A DNA stretch of 64,000 nucleotides from Anaspis maculata (taxonomy: Eukaryota > Arthropoda > Insecta > Coleoptera > Scraptiidae), in the NCBI GenBank assembly GCA_949128115.1, contig OX421964.1, positions 34,960,177 to 35,024,176 of the forward strand, read 5' to 3'. The notes under the pieces are model-generated. The model was not told the DNA's origin. It saw only the letters and a program-made list of their open reading frames with translations, and made no database searches. A program made the translations under genes and the position numbers. Of the stretch, positions 36,793 to 47,067 are shown in pieces (the first letter of the stretch is position 1; each line of letters opens with the position of its first letter).

Positions 36793-39028
36793 GATCAAAC
36801 ATAGTTTCACAATTAAAGACTCGATTATTCTGACATAACCGTCTCTTTATGGCCCTTGGGCCTCTTTATTGCTTGTAGGCCATAATGAAAGGTCAAAAAC
36901 GAATAGCAATGTGCTCGTTAGGTCTTCGTCTTACTAACCTTCACTAATTAATTCCACAAGATGAATGACAGAAGCTAACAGATGAAAACTGAACCAAATA
37001 ATTTTGTTATACCTACCTACTGTACAGCAGGTTTACATAACTTATTGTTTTTAGGATCATTGGTTGTAAGGAACTCAACTTGATAAACTGATAACACAAC
37101 AGTTCTCAAACTGAAGGTCCAATTTATTTTCTAATAAAAAATAGCACATAATCAACTATTATCAATATTGATAATACAATTGGAAATATCCATGTAAATA
37201 CGGGCGTGTTTGTTTGGATGATCGACAGTCGTGGCCTGAAGTTGTCGACCGCCGTTGACATCTTGACCACCGAGTTCCACGTGGGAAAAATTGCCAAAAG
37301 ACTCGTTGGCGCAAGCAGTACTGATAAAAGTAGTAGATGTAGATGTGGACGTCACCTCTCGATTCAATCCGAAGACTTTACTGGCTCGTTTAATTTTGTT
37401 TGCCACTGAATCTTCAATATACTGCTCCGCCACGGATCCCGATTTCCAACCCCCTAGTCTTTTTATAGCTATAAGATCTTCTCCGGCATCTACCAATAAT
37501 GTAGCTGAAGAACGTCGCAAGGAATGTCCGGTATAGAGTTCAGGATTCGGTAACTTGAGAAAATTTGCTATTTTCCTTGGCAGGTCACCAAACATGTTCT
37601 TTCCAACCACTTGTCTTGTGCATTTGCCATTTAGGTATAAAACAAAAAACCGGTTGTGCTCGGTGTTTGGCGCACGTAAGGCAGCATATTTTTTGTACAT
37701 CTCCAAAAGAGTTGGTGATTTCTCCGTGTTGTCAACTTCACTGAATACTCTTTGAATCTTCGTTTTGGTATTCCGTAAGGTTACCAGCAATGTTGAACCC
37801 AAATCTTGGATATCATTCACCTCAAGCTGAGTCAATTCTTGCCGACGACACGCACCAGCAATCCCCAAAATCAGGGCTACTTGTTTCATACAAAAGGAAA
37901 ACCGTTTAAAACCATCGAATATAATTTTTGCATCCTTTACCTTACCTTATCCATCAAATATATATCGTCTGGAGCCTGATACAAGAAAGCGTAAATCTGT
38001 TCCTTGGTCAAAATTTTTGATTTTTTTGACCTGAAACCCTCAGATTTCCGCTTCAAAAAGCCAAACAAACTAGAGTATCCACTAATGTCAACATTGTGGT
38101 TGACTTTTATAGTAGCTTTCAACATGGAGTAGTATGACCATAGTGACGAAGGCTTTTGCTGTTTCGACAATTGCAGAAAATACGCCAGTAAGACTTTTTC
38201 TTCATGATATGTTTTGATATTCTTGGCTCCACACCACTTTACATACTCCTTGTATGCTTTTTCGTACACTGATTTTGACTTAAGTAGCTGGTATCAAAGC
38301 ACCGCATCTTGCTGTTTCCGCATCTTCTTCAATGTCCGCCAGTAAGCCGTCACCGCTGCTTTCATTTTCATGAACATTTGGATCCATTTCCACCTTTCAA
38401 CATCTACAATTTCCCCACAGCACACAAATTTTTTTCTTATTTGCTTAAAAAGCCAAGATGTCTGCCGTTGTTTACTTTTCACCTTAGTTACAATCATTAA
38501 AATCGATACTCAAATTCGACAGGAGTGACGGCAGATAATTTGATTTCGTATAAATAATAGTTTACGCTTTATGGAAGTTTCTTTTTTTCTTACAAAAATG
38601 TAATCGTTCATAAACTGTTCTATGTTCTGCGGGCATGATTTGCTTTTATGGCCCTTTGGCGCGTTTCTAGCCTCGCTACGCTCGGGCTACTAAATCGTGC
38701 CTTGGGCCATAAAAGCTCCTTTATGCCCTTGATACATAAATAACTATTATCTACAAGCGTAAAATACTACCCGTCACTTTCAACACGTCATCATGGGTGA
38801 CGTAAGAAAATGATGATTCTGCGCGTTTCTATCATATTTTCAATAAATTCTGACATTTACCAAACATTTCAGAGACCATTGTAGATCAAATCTTGTACGA
38901 TACACGCGTAAAAGTGTCTTATTTTGTTCGCGGGGTTGCTCTAATCGCTAACGCTCGTCTCGCAAGCGTCCCCGCTCACAAAATAATACCTGTAACTTTC
39001 AACACTTGTATCGTAAATAGCTATTTCG
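36793..39028 (-). mobile_element. Crypton-type tyrosine recombinase element
   Basis: The element interrupts the receptor between two copies of ATGAAC (36787-36792 and 39029-39034), which fits Crypton integration by recombination at a short shared sequence. A hairpin with TTTATGGCC / GGCCATAAT arms lies near the left end (36845-36890). A stronger hairpin with CTTTTATGGCCC / GGGCCATAAAAG arms lies near the right (about 38644-38710), and another with GCGGGG / CCCCGC arms lies near 38928-38988. There are no terminal inverted repeats of the DDE type. The recombinase gene is on the minus strand. Confidence 0.75.
37152..38387 (-). pseudogene. Crypton tyrosine recombinase, two frame lesions
   Basis: This is a site-specific recombinase of the phage-integrase fold. 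The minus-strand start is MDPNVHENESSGDG at 38387. The SAM-like core-binding domain (SVYEKAYKEYVKWCG...) follows after a one-base frame change near 38286. The catalytic domain is in a third segment: a 5-bp direct duplication (TTACC twice, 37937-37946 on the plus strand) shifts frame just before it. In the catalytic part the canonical residues are present: Arg in ACRRQEL (about 37847), His-x-x-Arg in GHSLRR (about 37526), Trp in LGGW and Tyr in AEQYIED (about 37420). A serine/threonine-rich tail ends at 37152. Catalytic residues are intact but the gene is frameshifted twice, so the copy is inactive as written. Confidence 0.87.
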
Positions 39029-40287
39029 ATGAACATCAGAGCTACACGACTGGTAACGATATATTCTCTGGACATTGTCGAGTTTGACCGACTGGTCAGC
39101 TACGTTTCTAAGAAGAAGTTTGACGGAGCTGAACTGAGCAAAACGCTGAAACTTTTCTATTCCCTCAAATATCTGAACTTTGTAATCACAGGAATAGTGT
39201 GCTTTTTGTGGGTCAAAACTGCGGAAAAGCCTTATGTGCTGTGTACTACACAGCACATAAGTACAGTGTGTATACTTCTCTTTCTCTGCTGGCTCTGGCA
39301 CTAACCATGCACGTTGAGCTGCTGGTTTCCACCATTTCAGAAATTCCCAGACATATTTTCGAAGATTTCGTGAAAAAGGCGAAGTGCTCTAGGAGTTACC
39401 GCCAGGTTGCGGCGAGGTATATCGATCTGGAGGGACTGATTCACCGGCATTTTCAAGTGGTGATTGTGGCGAGGTTGATCTTCCATTTTTCAAGCTCGGC
39501 TTCCACTTCCTACCGTACGTTGGAAATATGGCACAGTTCTCTTCATGCAGAATTGCGGATTGCACATATGGTCCCGCAACTTTTGTGATTCTTGCACATG
39601 TTCTTGCAAATGCTGTCTCACATCTACCCGTTTGCAAAATTCGGTGATCAAGTGGGATCATTCAACGGCAACGGTATCTCAGACAATCAGCTCGTAGCCT
39701 TCATAGTAGAAATGTTCCCTCAGTCTCCTTGATGAGCATTGATAGGCCGGGCCAGTCGTTTAAATATCTAACTCTTTCAAAAAGTTCTCAGCCCGACTGT
39801 AGGCTTCAAGTGGGTCTTCTGTTTTATAGGTGATGGCTACTATAGACTCTTTCGCAAAAATCGAAGCATTTTCTGTTGAGTTAAGTAAATATTTTCCAAC
39901 CAGTCAAGTTTTTTCTAAGCAATTGGGTAAAGCTACTCAGAAACATCTACATCATACAAGTTTCCAGGATCGAAATTTTCATCTGCAAGTACAATTAACT
40001 TCGTTGCAATTCATATTGTTTGGAATGTTTCCTCTCGGCTACACAGTGCTGTACAACGTGAGCGAATCTTGTTTCCATATTTCCATCCGTATTTATGGTC
40101 AAATCCAATAATCTTATTCCAGATGATTGCCGGAGCAGCAACGTATTTGGTATACCTTTTACAGTTCCAGCAAATACAAAATAAATTTCAATACTCGAAC
40201 AGCAATGCTAGCTTACGGATACCTAGCTATCTGAATCATACAATAGGTGCTTTCCTTTTACAACCTGAACTCAGTATTCTGACCTAA

Positions 40288-40979
40288 GTTGTTAGTGGTA
40301 TCTCACTTTCGCGCATGCGATTTCTCGCTCTTTCTCTCTCTAACTTGGATCAGATCAGTGAGTTTTGTGCTAAAAGGAAAGGTGCTATTCATACCAAATA
40401 CATAACTGTTAACATATACCTACTACCATATACCTACTATTAGGTGTGTTACCTAATAACATACCTGACAGAGCACCATCACCATACTGACAACGTCGCT
40501 GGAAAGATGAAGTCCAGTGTTGTCACGTCTGATGACGTTTTGGCACATGCCTCTTGTTCTTACTCTTATACCGGGTGGGCCAGAAAAAACCTTACTCTTG
40601 ATGTTTCCTTCCAGATTATTTCATCGAGCTATGTAATAGCTAGCCGATTGAATGGTCTACCACTTTCACATTTCAGAGTGTCATAAGTCTTATAATACGC
40701 ATTGGAATTTGAAAAATTGGATCTTCCTCGACGGTTAATTCTAAAACCATCACAACGGAGCCAATTGATTTATCCACAACAGATGTGAACGATCAAAAAA
40801 AAAACTAAAGTGCAAACAACAGTCTATTCAATAGATCGTTTCAGTTCTACCCTGGTTGCGGACACATTCTCTGATCATTGATTCTGATTGGTAGTTGTAA
40901 CAACGCGCGAAGAGGTGTAAATTCGGAAAGCACACTATGTCTAGCGTCAACATGACGTCAATAGCATTCAGCACCAAGT
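40288..40979. other. Spacer between Gr pseudogene and gypsy relic
   Basis: No gene is recognised. The sequence contains a TACCTACTATTAGG-type run near 40425 and a pyrimidine-rich CGCTCTTTCTCTCTC stretch near 40330. Confidence 0.45.
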
Positions 40980-42032
40980 TCAAAATGATCCAGTCTTGTC
41001 CTTGCAGTGTTCCGTATTGTTGTAATCACTTGAGACCAGCTAGAAAAGTTGGGAAGGTACATCTTCGACATATGAGTGAGTGACAAAGTTGAGGATAAGG
41101 TTCCATGGACAAAATAGAGCGAACCTTGTGTTGATTCTTTGAACATGACCAATCTCTGATGTCATCCAACTTTCCAGGATATATTTCGATTTCTTCCGAT
41201 GACACCGCATCTCCAAAAACTTGACTGTTTCTTGACCAGTATGCACGTTTTTGGGTTGAACTTGAGATTGGCTCCTCTGAGACGTCCTCAAAGGTTTCTC
41301 CGCTCCTTCTTGAATGTTGGACCTTAGACTATCACGTCGTCAAGGTAAACTAGGTGAATTGCTCACGCGAAACCTCGCATGACTCGCAGAATGCACTCCA
41401 TCAAACGCTCGAACAAACTGGTGCATTACATAACCCAAAAGGCATGACAGTGAAATGGTATACTTCCACTTCCGATGGTGAATGCAGTCTTTTCTGCATC
41501 CTCAGGATGAAGTCCCACTCACCAATAGCCTCTCTTGAAGTCAGGAGTCGAAATTTATTTTAACTCAGACAAGGTGGTTGAGGGTGTCACCATTTCTTGG
41601 CAGAGAATCTCCTTCTTACATGATGACATCGTTGAGTTTCCGGTAGTCCACACAGAACCGCGATTCGCTATTCGTTTTGGTGATGAAGATGACCGGTGAC
41701 GATCACGGGCCCATGGATTCCTCAACGACACCGTCGTTGTCGTTATAAATTTTCTTTAGAAGTTTCAAAGTTTCTCCTTGCTACCCCAGTGATAGGCGCC
41801 TTGAAGCTTGTAGAATCGGAACGGCGCTTTCAGTGTTGAAGCGATGCTGCATCACGCGGATTCGACAGGTAGGTCTTTCCTTGAAAGCGAAGAAGGCACT
41901 TTCTTCCTTTTTTTCTGATGAATCATGTCGCAAGTTGTCTCTCCTCATTCGTAACAGATCAACACTACCGCTTCTCCCTGATGCATTGAAGATAGGGCTC
42001 TCGATGTTTTCTCTTCCCAGCGTGAGACACAC
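40980..42032 (-). pseudogene. Ty3/gypsy-type pol relic (reverse transcriptase)
   Basis: Minus-strand translation in shifting frames gives reverse-transcriptase landmarks in the correct order. PILQASRRLSLG lies near 41785-41820. RFCVDYRKLND lies near 41635-41665, and FTVMPFGLCNAP near 41420-41455. The YLDD catalytic box lies at about 41337-41348. Then come VFGDAVSSEEIEI and KLDDIRDWSC near 41150-41210. Stops and frameshifts separate these pieces. No integrase, protease or LTR was identified. It is a decayed fragment of an LTR retrotransposon with no coding capacity. Confidence 0.8.
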
Positions 42033-42584
42033 ACTACCGGTTCACACCTACATCAGAGGACGAATACAGAATTAAGTTCAAATCTTCCTTGTTGGTTATA
42101 CAGGGCGTCGCGTAAAACTCTTCAAAAACTAAAAAGTTTAAGTAACTCCCAATTCGAGAAAACATGTTTTTGGATATTTTCAACTGGTCCAGGGAGGATG
42201 GTACAGCCATATCTCAAAACGGTTTTTCAATTTTCCGATTATCTTTCTTCACTACAGGGTGATTCGAGAAAAACTACTTCTTGGTTTTTTGGTCATAGCT
42301 TTTTTCCTTGTTGACCGATTTTTATAGCTGTAGCAATGTTAAAGCTAAAGCTTCAGGAAACAAGAATAATTGAGACTCTGCATAAAAAATGACACAGATC
42401 TGAATAACCTCCAAAATCAGATCTGGAGATGGAACTCGTCGGAAATCAATTCGCTTTAAAGTCAACCATTCACAATGGTTGAGAGGTACGAAGTTTCCAG
42501 AAAAAAAAACAAGCCAAGTCACCTGATAATGGTAAAATCAATGATGATAAAATTATCATTTCAAGATATACCCCTTCCTGTATA

Positions 42585-43642
42585 CAGGGTGGTCCAGGTT
42601 ATAGTAGCTATAATTCACCATTCGATGGTCCATCGAAAACTAGGTCGACATGCATAATTTAATTTTTTTTTAAACGCTTCCTAACAGAGATACAGCCCTT
42701 CAAAGTTCAGTTTTTAAAATCATCTTTTTGCAATAACTCTTTTGCAATAACTCCCAAGTTATTGCATCAGAGCGATTTCGACCAAATTTGGTACAGATAC
42801 TTATGAAATAAATACCCATACGGGAACGTAGATAACTTTTCTCAAAATTGTCCAGTGGCGTAGATACGGGGAAGTTGTTTCACTTCTCACACCCTATTCT
42901 GTATGCCACCGATTATTTTCGAGAAATTATATTTTTTTCGAATTCCTTGTTCAATTTAGAAGAAAGTAACTTTTGGGAAATTTTGATTAGAGGCTTGATT
43001 TTTGAGATATTTGGGTTTTAAACTTTGGGAAACATCTCAAAATCGCCACTTTCCAGAGCCCAAATTGTTTTTTTTTTCTGAAAACGCCTCGTTTCTTAGC
43101 AAAAAATAGCAGTGAATTAACTTGAACGACTTAGAAAACTTATTCCAGCTGAAGAATCATGAGTTTTTTTGATTTCAATTTTTAGGCCCTTGAAAGTCGC
43201 GATTTTGAGGCGTTCTCCAAAGTTTCAAACCCAAATATTTTGGAAATGAAGCCTTTAATCAAAACTTCACAAGAGTAGCTTTTTTTTCTAAATTGAACAA
43301 GAAATTCGAAGAAAATTTAATTTTTCAAAAATATTCAGTGGCGTACATAGGGTGTGAGAAGTAAAACAACTCCTCCATATCTACGCCACTGGACACTTTT
43401 CACAAAAGTTATCGACGTCAAGTGATGGGTATTTATTTCATAAGTATTTGTATCAAATTTGGTCGACATCGCTTCGATGACTTGGGAGTTATTGCAAAAA
43501 GATGATTTTAAAAACTGAACTTTGAAGGGTTGTATTTCTGTTAGGAAGCGTTTGAGAAAAAAAATTGAATCATGCATGTCGACCTGGTTTTCGATGGACC
43601 ATCAAATGGGGAATTATTGCTACTATAACCTGGACCACCCTG
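42585..43642. mobile_element. Palindrome layer 3: CAGGGTGGTCCAGG...CCTGGACCACCCTG
   Basis: A 1058-bp near-perfect palindrome with TA on both sides (42583-42584 and 43643-43644). The arms of about 480 bases meet around 43070-43190. The CCACTGG / CCAGTGG block and the GCAATAACTCCCAAG block appear in both arms. Confidence 0.88.
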
Positions 43643-43644
43643 TA

Positions 43645-43925
43645 TAAGAAGATTTCTTGACAAGGAAATTAAATTACAGCTGCATGTTTTCAGAAGAAAA
43701 TCAGTGTCCCTCTTACATGAAAACTAATGTAACCTACGTTACGAACACCAAAGCTGGTAATTGAATTTTGAAACATTGTTAGATTTTTCTCGGTTCAACA
43801 ATAATGACCAGCTTTGACGTAACGTAACGTAGGTAACATTAGTTTTCAGGTAAGAGGGACACCAATTTTCTCCTGAAAACATGCAGCCATAATTTAATTC
43901 CCTTGTCAAGAAATCTTCTCTATTA
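43645..43925. repeat. Additional 281-bp palindrome beside layer 3
   Basis: The left arm AGAAGATTTCTTGACAAGG mirrors the right arm CCTTGTCAAGAAATCTTCT. Inside, GTGTCCCTCTTACATGAAAA mirrors TTTTCAGGTAAGAGGGACAC, and the GTAACCTACGTTACG block mirrors the GACGTAACGTAACGTAGGT stretch. It lies within the right half of layer 2. Confidence 0.8.
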
Positions 43926-44400
43926 CAGAAAGAGATTCATCTTGGAATGATCATTTTGAATGGTTCACTTTAAAGCAAATTGATTTTCGACGAGTTCCAT
44001 CATCTCCAGATCTGATTTCGGGGTTTATTCAGATCTGCGTCATTTTAAATGCAGAGTCTCAATTTGAAATTTTCTTCTGCATCAATTTTGAAGACATATT
44101 CTTGTTCCTCGACGATTTAGCTTTAAAATGAGCTACAGATTATGAAAATGGGTCAAAGAGGAAAAAACTATAAGCAAAAAAGCAAAAAGTTGTTTTTTTG
44201 AAATCACCCTGTAGTGAAGAGAGATAATCGGGAAATTGAAAAACCGTTTCGGGATATGAGTGTACCAACCTCCCTGGACCAGTTGAAAATATTCAATAAC
44301 TTGTTTTTCCAAATTGGGAGTTACTCAAACTTTTTAGTTTTAGCAGGGTTTTACGCGATGCCCTGTATAATCAACACGGAAGATTTGAACTTGAGTCTGT

Positions 44401-45103
44401 ATCCATCCTCTGATAACAAAGAGCGCAGGTTTGTGAGAAAAGAGAAAAATTAGATTTTGTCCAATTTTTCCCGGAGCTAGGGCACTTTGAACTTCATTAA
44501 AAATTTTGGGTGGGCCACTTCAATTGTTGAGTAGTTAAAATATGACTGAAAGTAGCCATTGGAGAAAGAACTGAAAAAATTAGTTGATTTCCTAAATATA
44601 GGTACAACAACAACAACAGCATGCACTAATATGAATATGAATAAAATATACCTAAAAGTAAAGAAGTGAAGCCTTCAACGCTTATTAGTCTGTCGCGTTC
44701 CGAAAACAGCTCTTGAGTAATAATAAGCCAATCAATAATTTCACTGTGAGATCAAATGCACAATAGAGGTACCCATAAACCCGCTCACAAATCTGTCTCG
44801 TGCCGTTCTGCAGTTCAAGGGTGAAAGTGAACACTGACAGTGTTTTGGTTCTTCAATTTTAACTGAATACTGATTCACTTTTCTTGTCGATCTTCGCAAC
44901 AGCGCAAAATAAAGTTCACCTTCTATGGCTAGCAAAGTTCTTATGATTAGATTACATTACAATCGACCAGAACATGGGAAATAAGAGAGACAAGTGATGT
45001 CAAGTGTTTCCATGTATGGCCAACGTACATGTTGCTTGTCTTGAATGTGCACAATGTTCAAATCAGCAAATGATATCAGTTCTTTGTTCCAGGATCATCT
45101 AAA
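44401..45103. other. Spacer upstream of the 45104 receptor
   Basis: No gene is recognised. This interval should hold the receptor's promoter. It has no ATGCAAAT octamer, although TTCAAATCAGCAAATGATAT lies just before the gene near 45058. Confidence 0.4.
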
Positions 45104-46339
45104 ATGACTCTTATCGACATAATATCTCCACTTTTCCTCATTTCTAACTGCTTTGGCCTTTGTTCCCATAGAATCAGAAATAAAGACCACGTAAAAATTT
45201 TCTGCAGAACCAAACTTGATAGAATCATCAACGCTATTATTGCATGTAACGTAGTAGCGTTCAGTCTGAATATCATACCATGTCACAAGGAAGGAGAATT
45301 CCTAGATTACATCGCAACACACATTGCCATCGTAGGTCTGTGCTTCTACCTGGCAGTGGTGGTCGTATTGATGAATATGAAATCTGAAGCATTTGTCAGA
45401 ATCTTCACGGAGGTGATCAATTTTCAAGAATTGCTAGAATCAGTATCCCAAAAAAAGTTTGAGGAAGCCGAACTGCTGAGAACAATGAAGTGGTATGACA
45501 TTATCGTATACGCGAACCGGGCAGTATTGATTCTTTTTCTCCAACGCGTCTTCCGCAATTCAAGCCTGTATTGCAATTTCGGCAATGTTGTCACGCTGCT
45601 GGTGGGTGTGCAAATTGAAAGGATCACGTTTGCTACGATGCAAATTCCGAAAAGTATCTTTGATCATTACAACAAAGTCACCGCAACCAAATCCACGGAG
45701 CTACGACGAATCATCGAGAGGTATCTTTCGTTGAAAAATGCAATTCGGAACTTTTTTCAAGAGATGATGCTCGCAAAGTTGGTTTTTTATCTTTTCATCA
45801 TGGCCGCCAAATCGTATTCCATTTACGTATTGACGAAAACAGGACCTCGTCTGTCTTGGCTGAACTGGATACTTTTCACGCTTCTTTGGTCGGTGCATCT
45901 CTTCACAAGCTTGGTCTTGTTTGTGTATCCTTGTGCAAGTTTTTGTGGTCCTCTAGAGGCGGCATTGGATTCGTTTGAATTGGAACATGATGGCCAAGTA
46001 ACGGGCAAAACAAGAGTACCTATATCTACTTATACTAACCCAATAATATATATTGTTGCGATAGTTCTTGCTTTCTTGTACAATTGCGTGCTTACAGGAA
46101 CAAGATTTATACCTTCACGTCCATCGAAGATCTTTGAAGTTCACATTATATGGCCTGTTTGCTTTGGATTATTCTCTTATATTTTCTGTATGTATCTGGC
46201 TCTTTCCTTATTGGTCCATATTGTAATATGTTTGTTTTTCACTCAGCTGGTTGCCGGAGCTTTGACGTACCTGATTTATTTGTTGCAATTCCAACAGATG
46301 GAGAACTCTTCAATGTTTTTCGCTAGTAATACGATTTAA
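45104..46339 (+). CDS. Gustatory receptor (7tm_7), intact, 364 aa
   Basis: Exons are 45104-46015 (304 codons, ends GKTR before GTACCT), 46098-46187 (30 codons, EQDLYLHVHR...LIFS) and 46247-46339 (30 codons plus stop, LVAGALTYLIYLLQFQQ). Exon 2 is recognised by homology with the 30-codon exons of the 22371 and 28900 genes. Both introns (82 and 59 bases) lack in-frame stops, so the whole locus is also one unbroken 411-codon frame in which exon 1 and the last exon share frame but exon 2 does not. The spliced form is strongly preferred because it restores the conserved exon 2. The start MTLIDIISPLF aligns with MSLLDIVSPLF of the paralogues. It is a seven-helix taste receptor; the ligand is unknown. 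Confidence 0.9.
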   Translation: MTLIDIISPLFLISNCFGLCSHRIRNKDHVKIFCRTKLDRIINAIIACNVVAFSLNIIPCHKEGEFLDYIATHIAIVGLCFYLAVVVVLMNMKSEAFVRIFTEVINFQELLESVSQKKFEEAELLRTMKWYDIIVYANRAVLILFLQRVFRNSSLYCNFGNVVTLLVGVQIERITFATMQIPKSIFDHYNKVTATKSTELRRIIERYLSLKNAIRNFFQEMMLAKLVFYLFIMAAKSYSIYVLTKTGPRLSWLNWILFTLLWSVHLFTSLVLFVYPCASFCGPLEAALDSFELEHDGQVTGKTRVPISTYTNPIIYIVAIVLAFLYNCVLTGTRFIPSRPSKIFEVHIIWPVCFGLFSYIFCMYLALSLLVHIVICLFFTQLVAGALTYLIYLLQFQQMENSSMFFASNTI

Positions 46340-47067
46340 GTCGAATAAAAATCAAGCTGAGGTGGCGCACATGCGCACAAATTATTTCGACTATGTAATG
46401 GATAGAATCGGGGATAGAATGTTGCCAAGAAACAAAATTCAAAGATGCTCGAAAGGGAAGAGATTTGCTTATAGCTGTATTACACACTGCACAATTTATT
46501 GTACAATTTCTTGAACAATCTGCCAAAATAATGTCAAAAAAATAATGAACTGGATTGTTTGACTAACAGATTGTTCAAGAAATTGTTAGTACGGGGTGTT
46601 TATAAGAGAGTGTGATCGCGGCAGGCTTGGGTCAGGCCGAAAAACGTAGTAACAGGCGGAATTGTAGTGATCGAGAGGGGATTCCAAAGGCGATGCGATC
46701 ACAGACGTTTATAAACACCCGGTATAATGCAGCTATTAGATAAGCTAGATATGAAATAGCTTTGTTGTGTTTTCTCGTTACTTAGTATAATAATAATAAT
46801 AATAAAGGTGAGCAGTCCAAGTATTTAGATATATTCACATAGAACCGTCAAAACATGAAAATTTTGTTGTTATACTCACTTTGCTTTTTTTAAGAAAAAC
46901 GGTTGAATTGTGAAAGGTCCTAACTACTTAATTTGTTGAATGTTGGGTGCTCAAATCAATATTTATTAAAAATGATACTAGTAGTACGTAATATTCCAGA
47001 ATAGGTAATACTACAGATTAAAAACTGTTTATCAAATACTCAAAATACAAAACTAACTCAACTTATT
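46340..47067. other. Spacer between convergent receptors, with MITE copy B
   Basis: A plus-strand receptor ends at 46339 and a minus-strand receptor ends at 47068. The interval contains the MITE at 46592-46722 and a TAA microsatellite at about 46786-46806. Bases 46485-46592 hold mirrored TTGTTCAAGAAATTG blocks. No gene is seen. Confidence 0.5.
46592..46722. mobile_element. 131-bp MITE (copy B), CGGGGTGTTT family
   Basis: Ends CGGGGTGTTT and AAACACCCGG with TA flanks (46590-46591 and 46723-46724). It shares internal blocks with copy A at 13107. Confidence 0.75.

Larger units (their letters stand above)
27281..37480 (+). repeat. Segmental duplication, unit 2
   Basis: This is the partner of 20290-26270. 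Insertions unique to this copy are the palindrome 27585-28756, the fold-back 30852-33066 and the 2.95-kb element 33445-36394. Subtracting them leaves about 3.85 kb. The Crypton shared by both units proves that it inserted before the duplication, while the other insertions came after. Confidence 0.85.
36572..40287 (+). pseudogene. Gustatory receptor pseudogene split by a Crypton
   Basis: The N-terminal part is 36572-36792 (MAVLDLIS..., then a deletion, then SLDRIINVTVAL to TIIIFMN). After the Crypton the receptor resumes at ATGAAC 39029 (NIRATRLVTIYSLDIVEF...SYVSKKKF). It needs a frame change near 39270, carries TGA at 39586-39588 where the frame continues FLHMFLQMLSHIYPFAKFGDQ, and has later exons near 39830-39880, 39970-40060 (DRNFHLQVQL...YTVLYN before GTGAGC) and 40123-40287 (MIAGAATYLVYLLQFQQ with a longer tail). 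These lesions make it dead. Unit 1 keeps only its N-terminal part at 24852. Confidence 0.85.
42255..44211. mobile_element. Palindrome layer 2: CAGGGTGATTCG...CACCCTG
   Basis: This sits at the central TA of layer 1 (TA at 42253-42254 and 44212-44213). Its arms, about 42255-42482 and 43960-44211, match as inverted copies (for example the AGATCTGGAGATG block near 42420 and its inverse near 44008). Confidence 0.8.
42101..44365. mobile_element. Palindrome layer 1: CAGGGCGTCGCG...CGCGATGCCCTG
   Basis: Its arms of about 155 bases (42101-42254 and 44212-44365) are inverted copies with few differences, and TA lies at each outer edge (42099-42100 and 44366-44367). The arms meet at CTTCACTA / TAGTGAAG, exactly where the next layer is inserted. 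By itself it would be a roughly 310-bp near-perfect palindrome. Confidence 0.8.
42074..44400. repeat. Nested palindromes, outermost limits
   Basis: Even outside the outer CAGGGC element the flanks remain mirror images for about 25 bases (AGTTCAAATCTTCC on the left, GGAAGATTTGAACT on the right). The CAGGGC element therefore appears to sit inside a still older palindrome. The layers inside are listed separately. No gene is present; the frames within arms are mirrored in the opposite arm. Confidence 0.7.
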
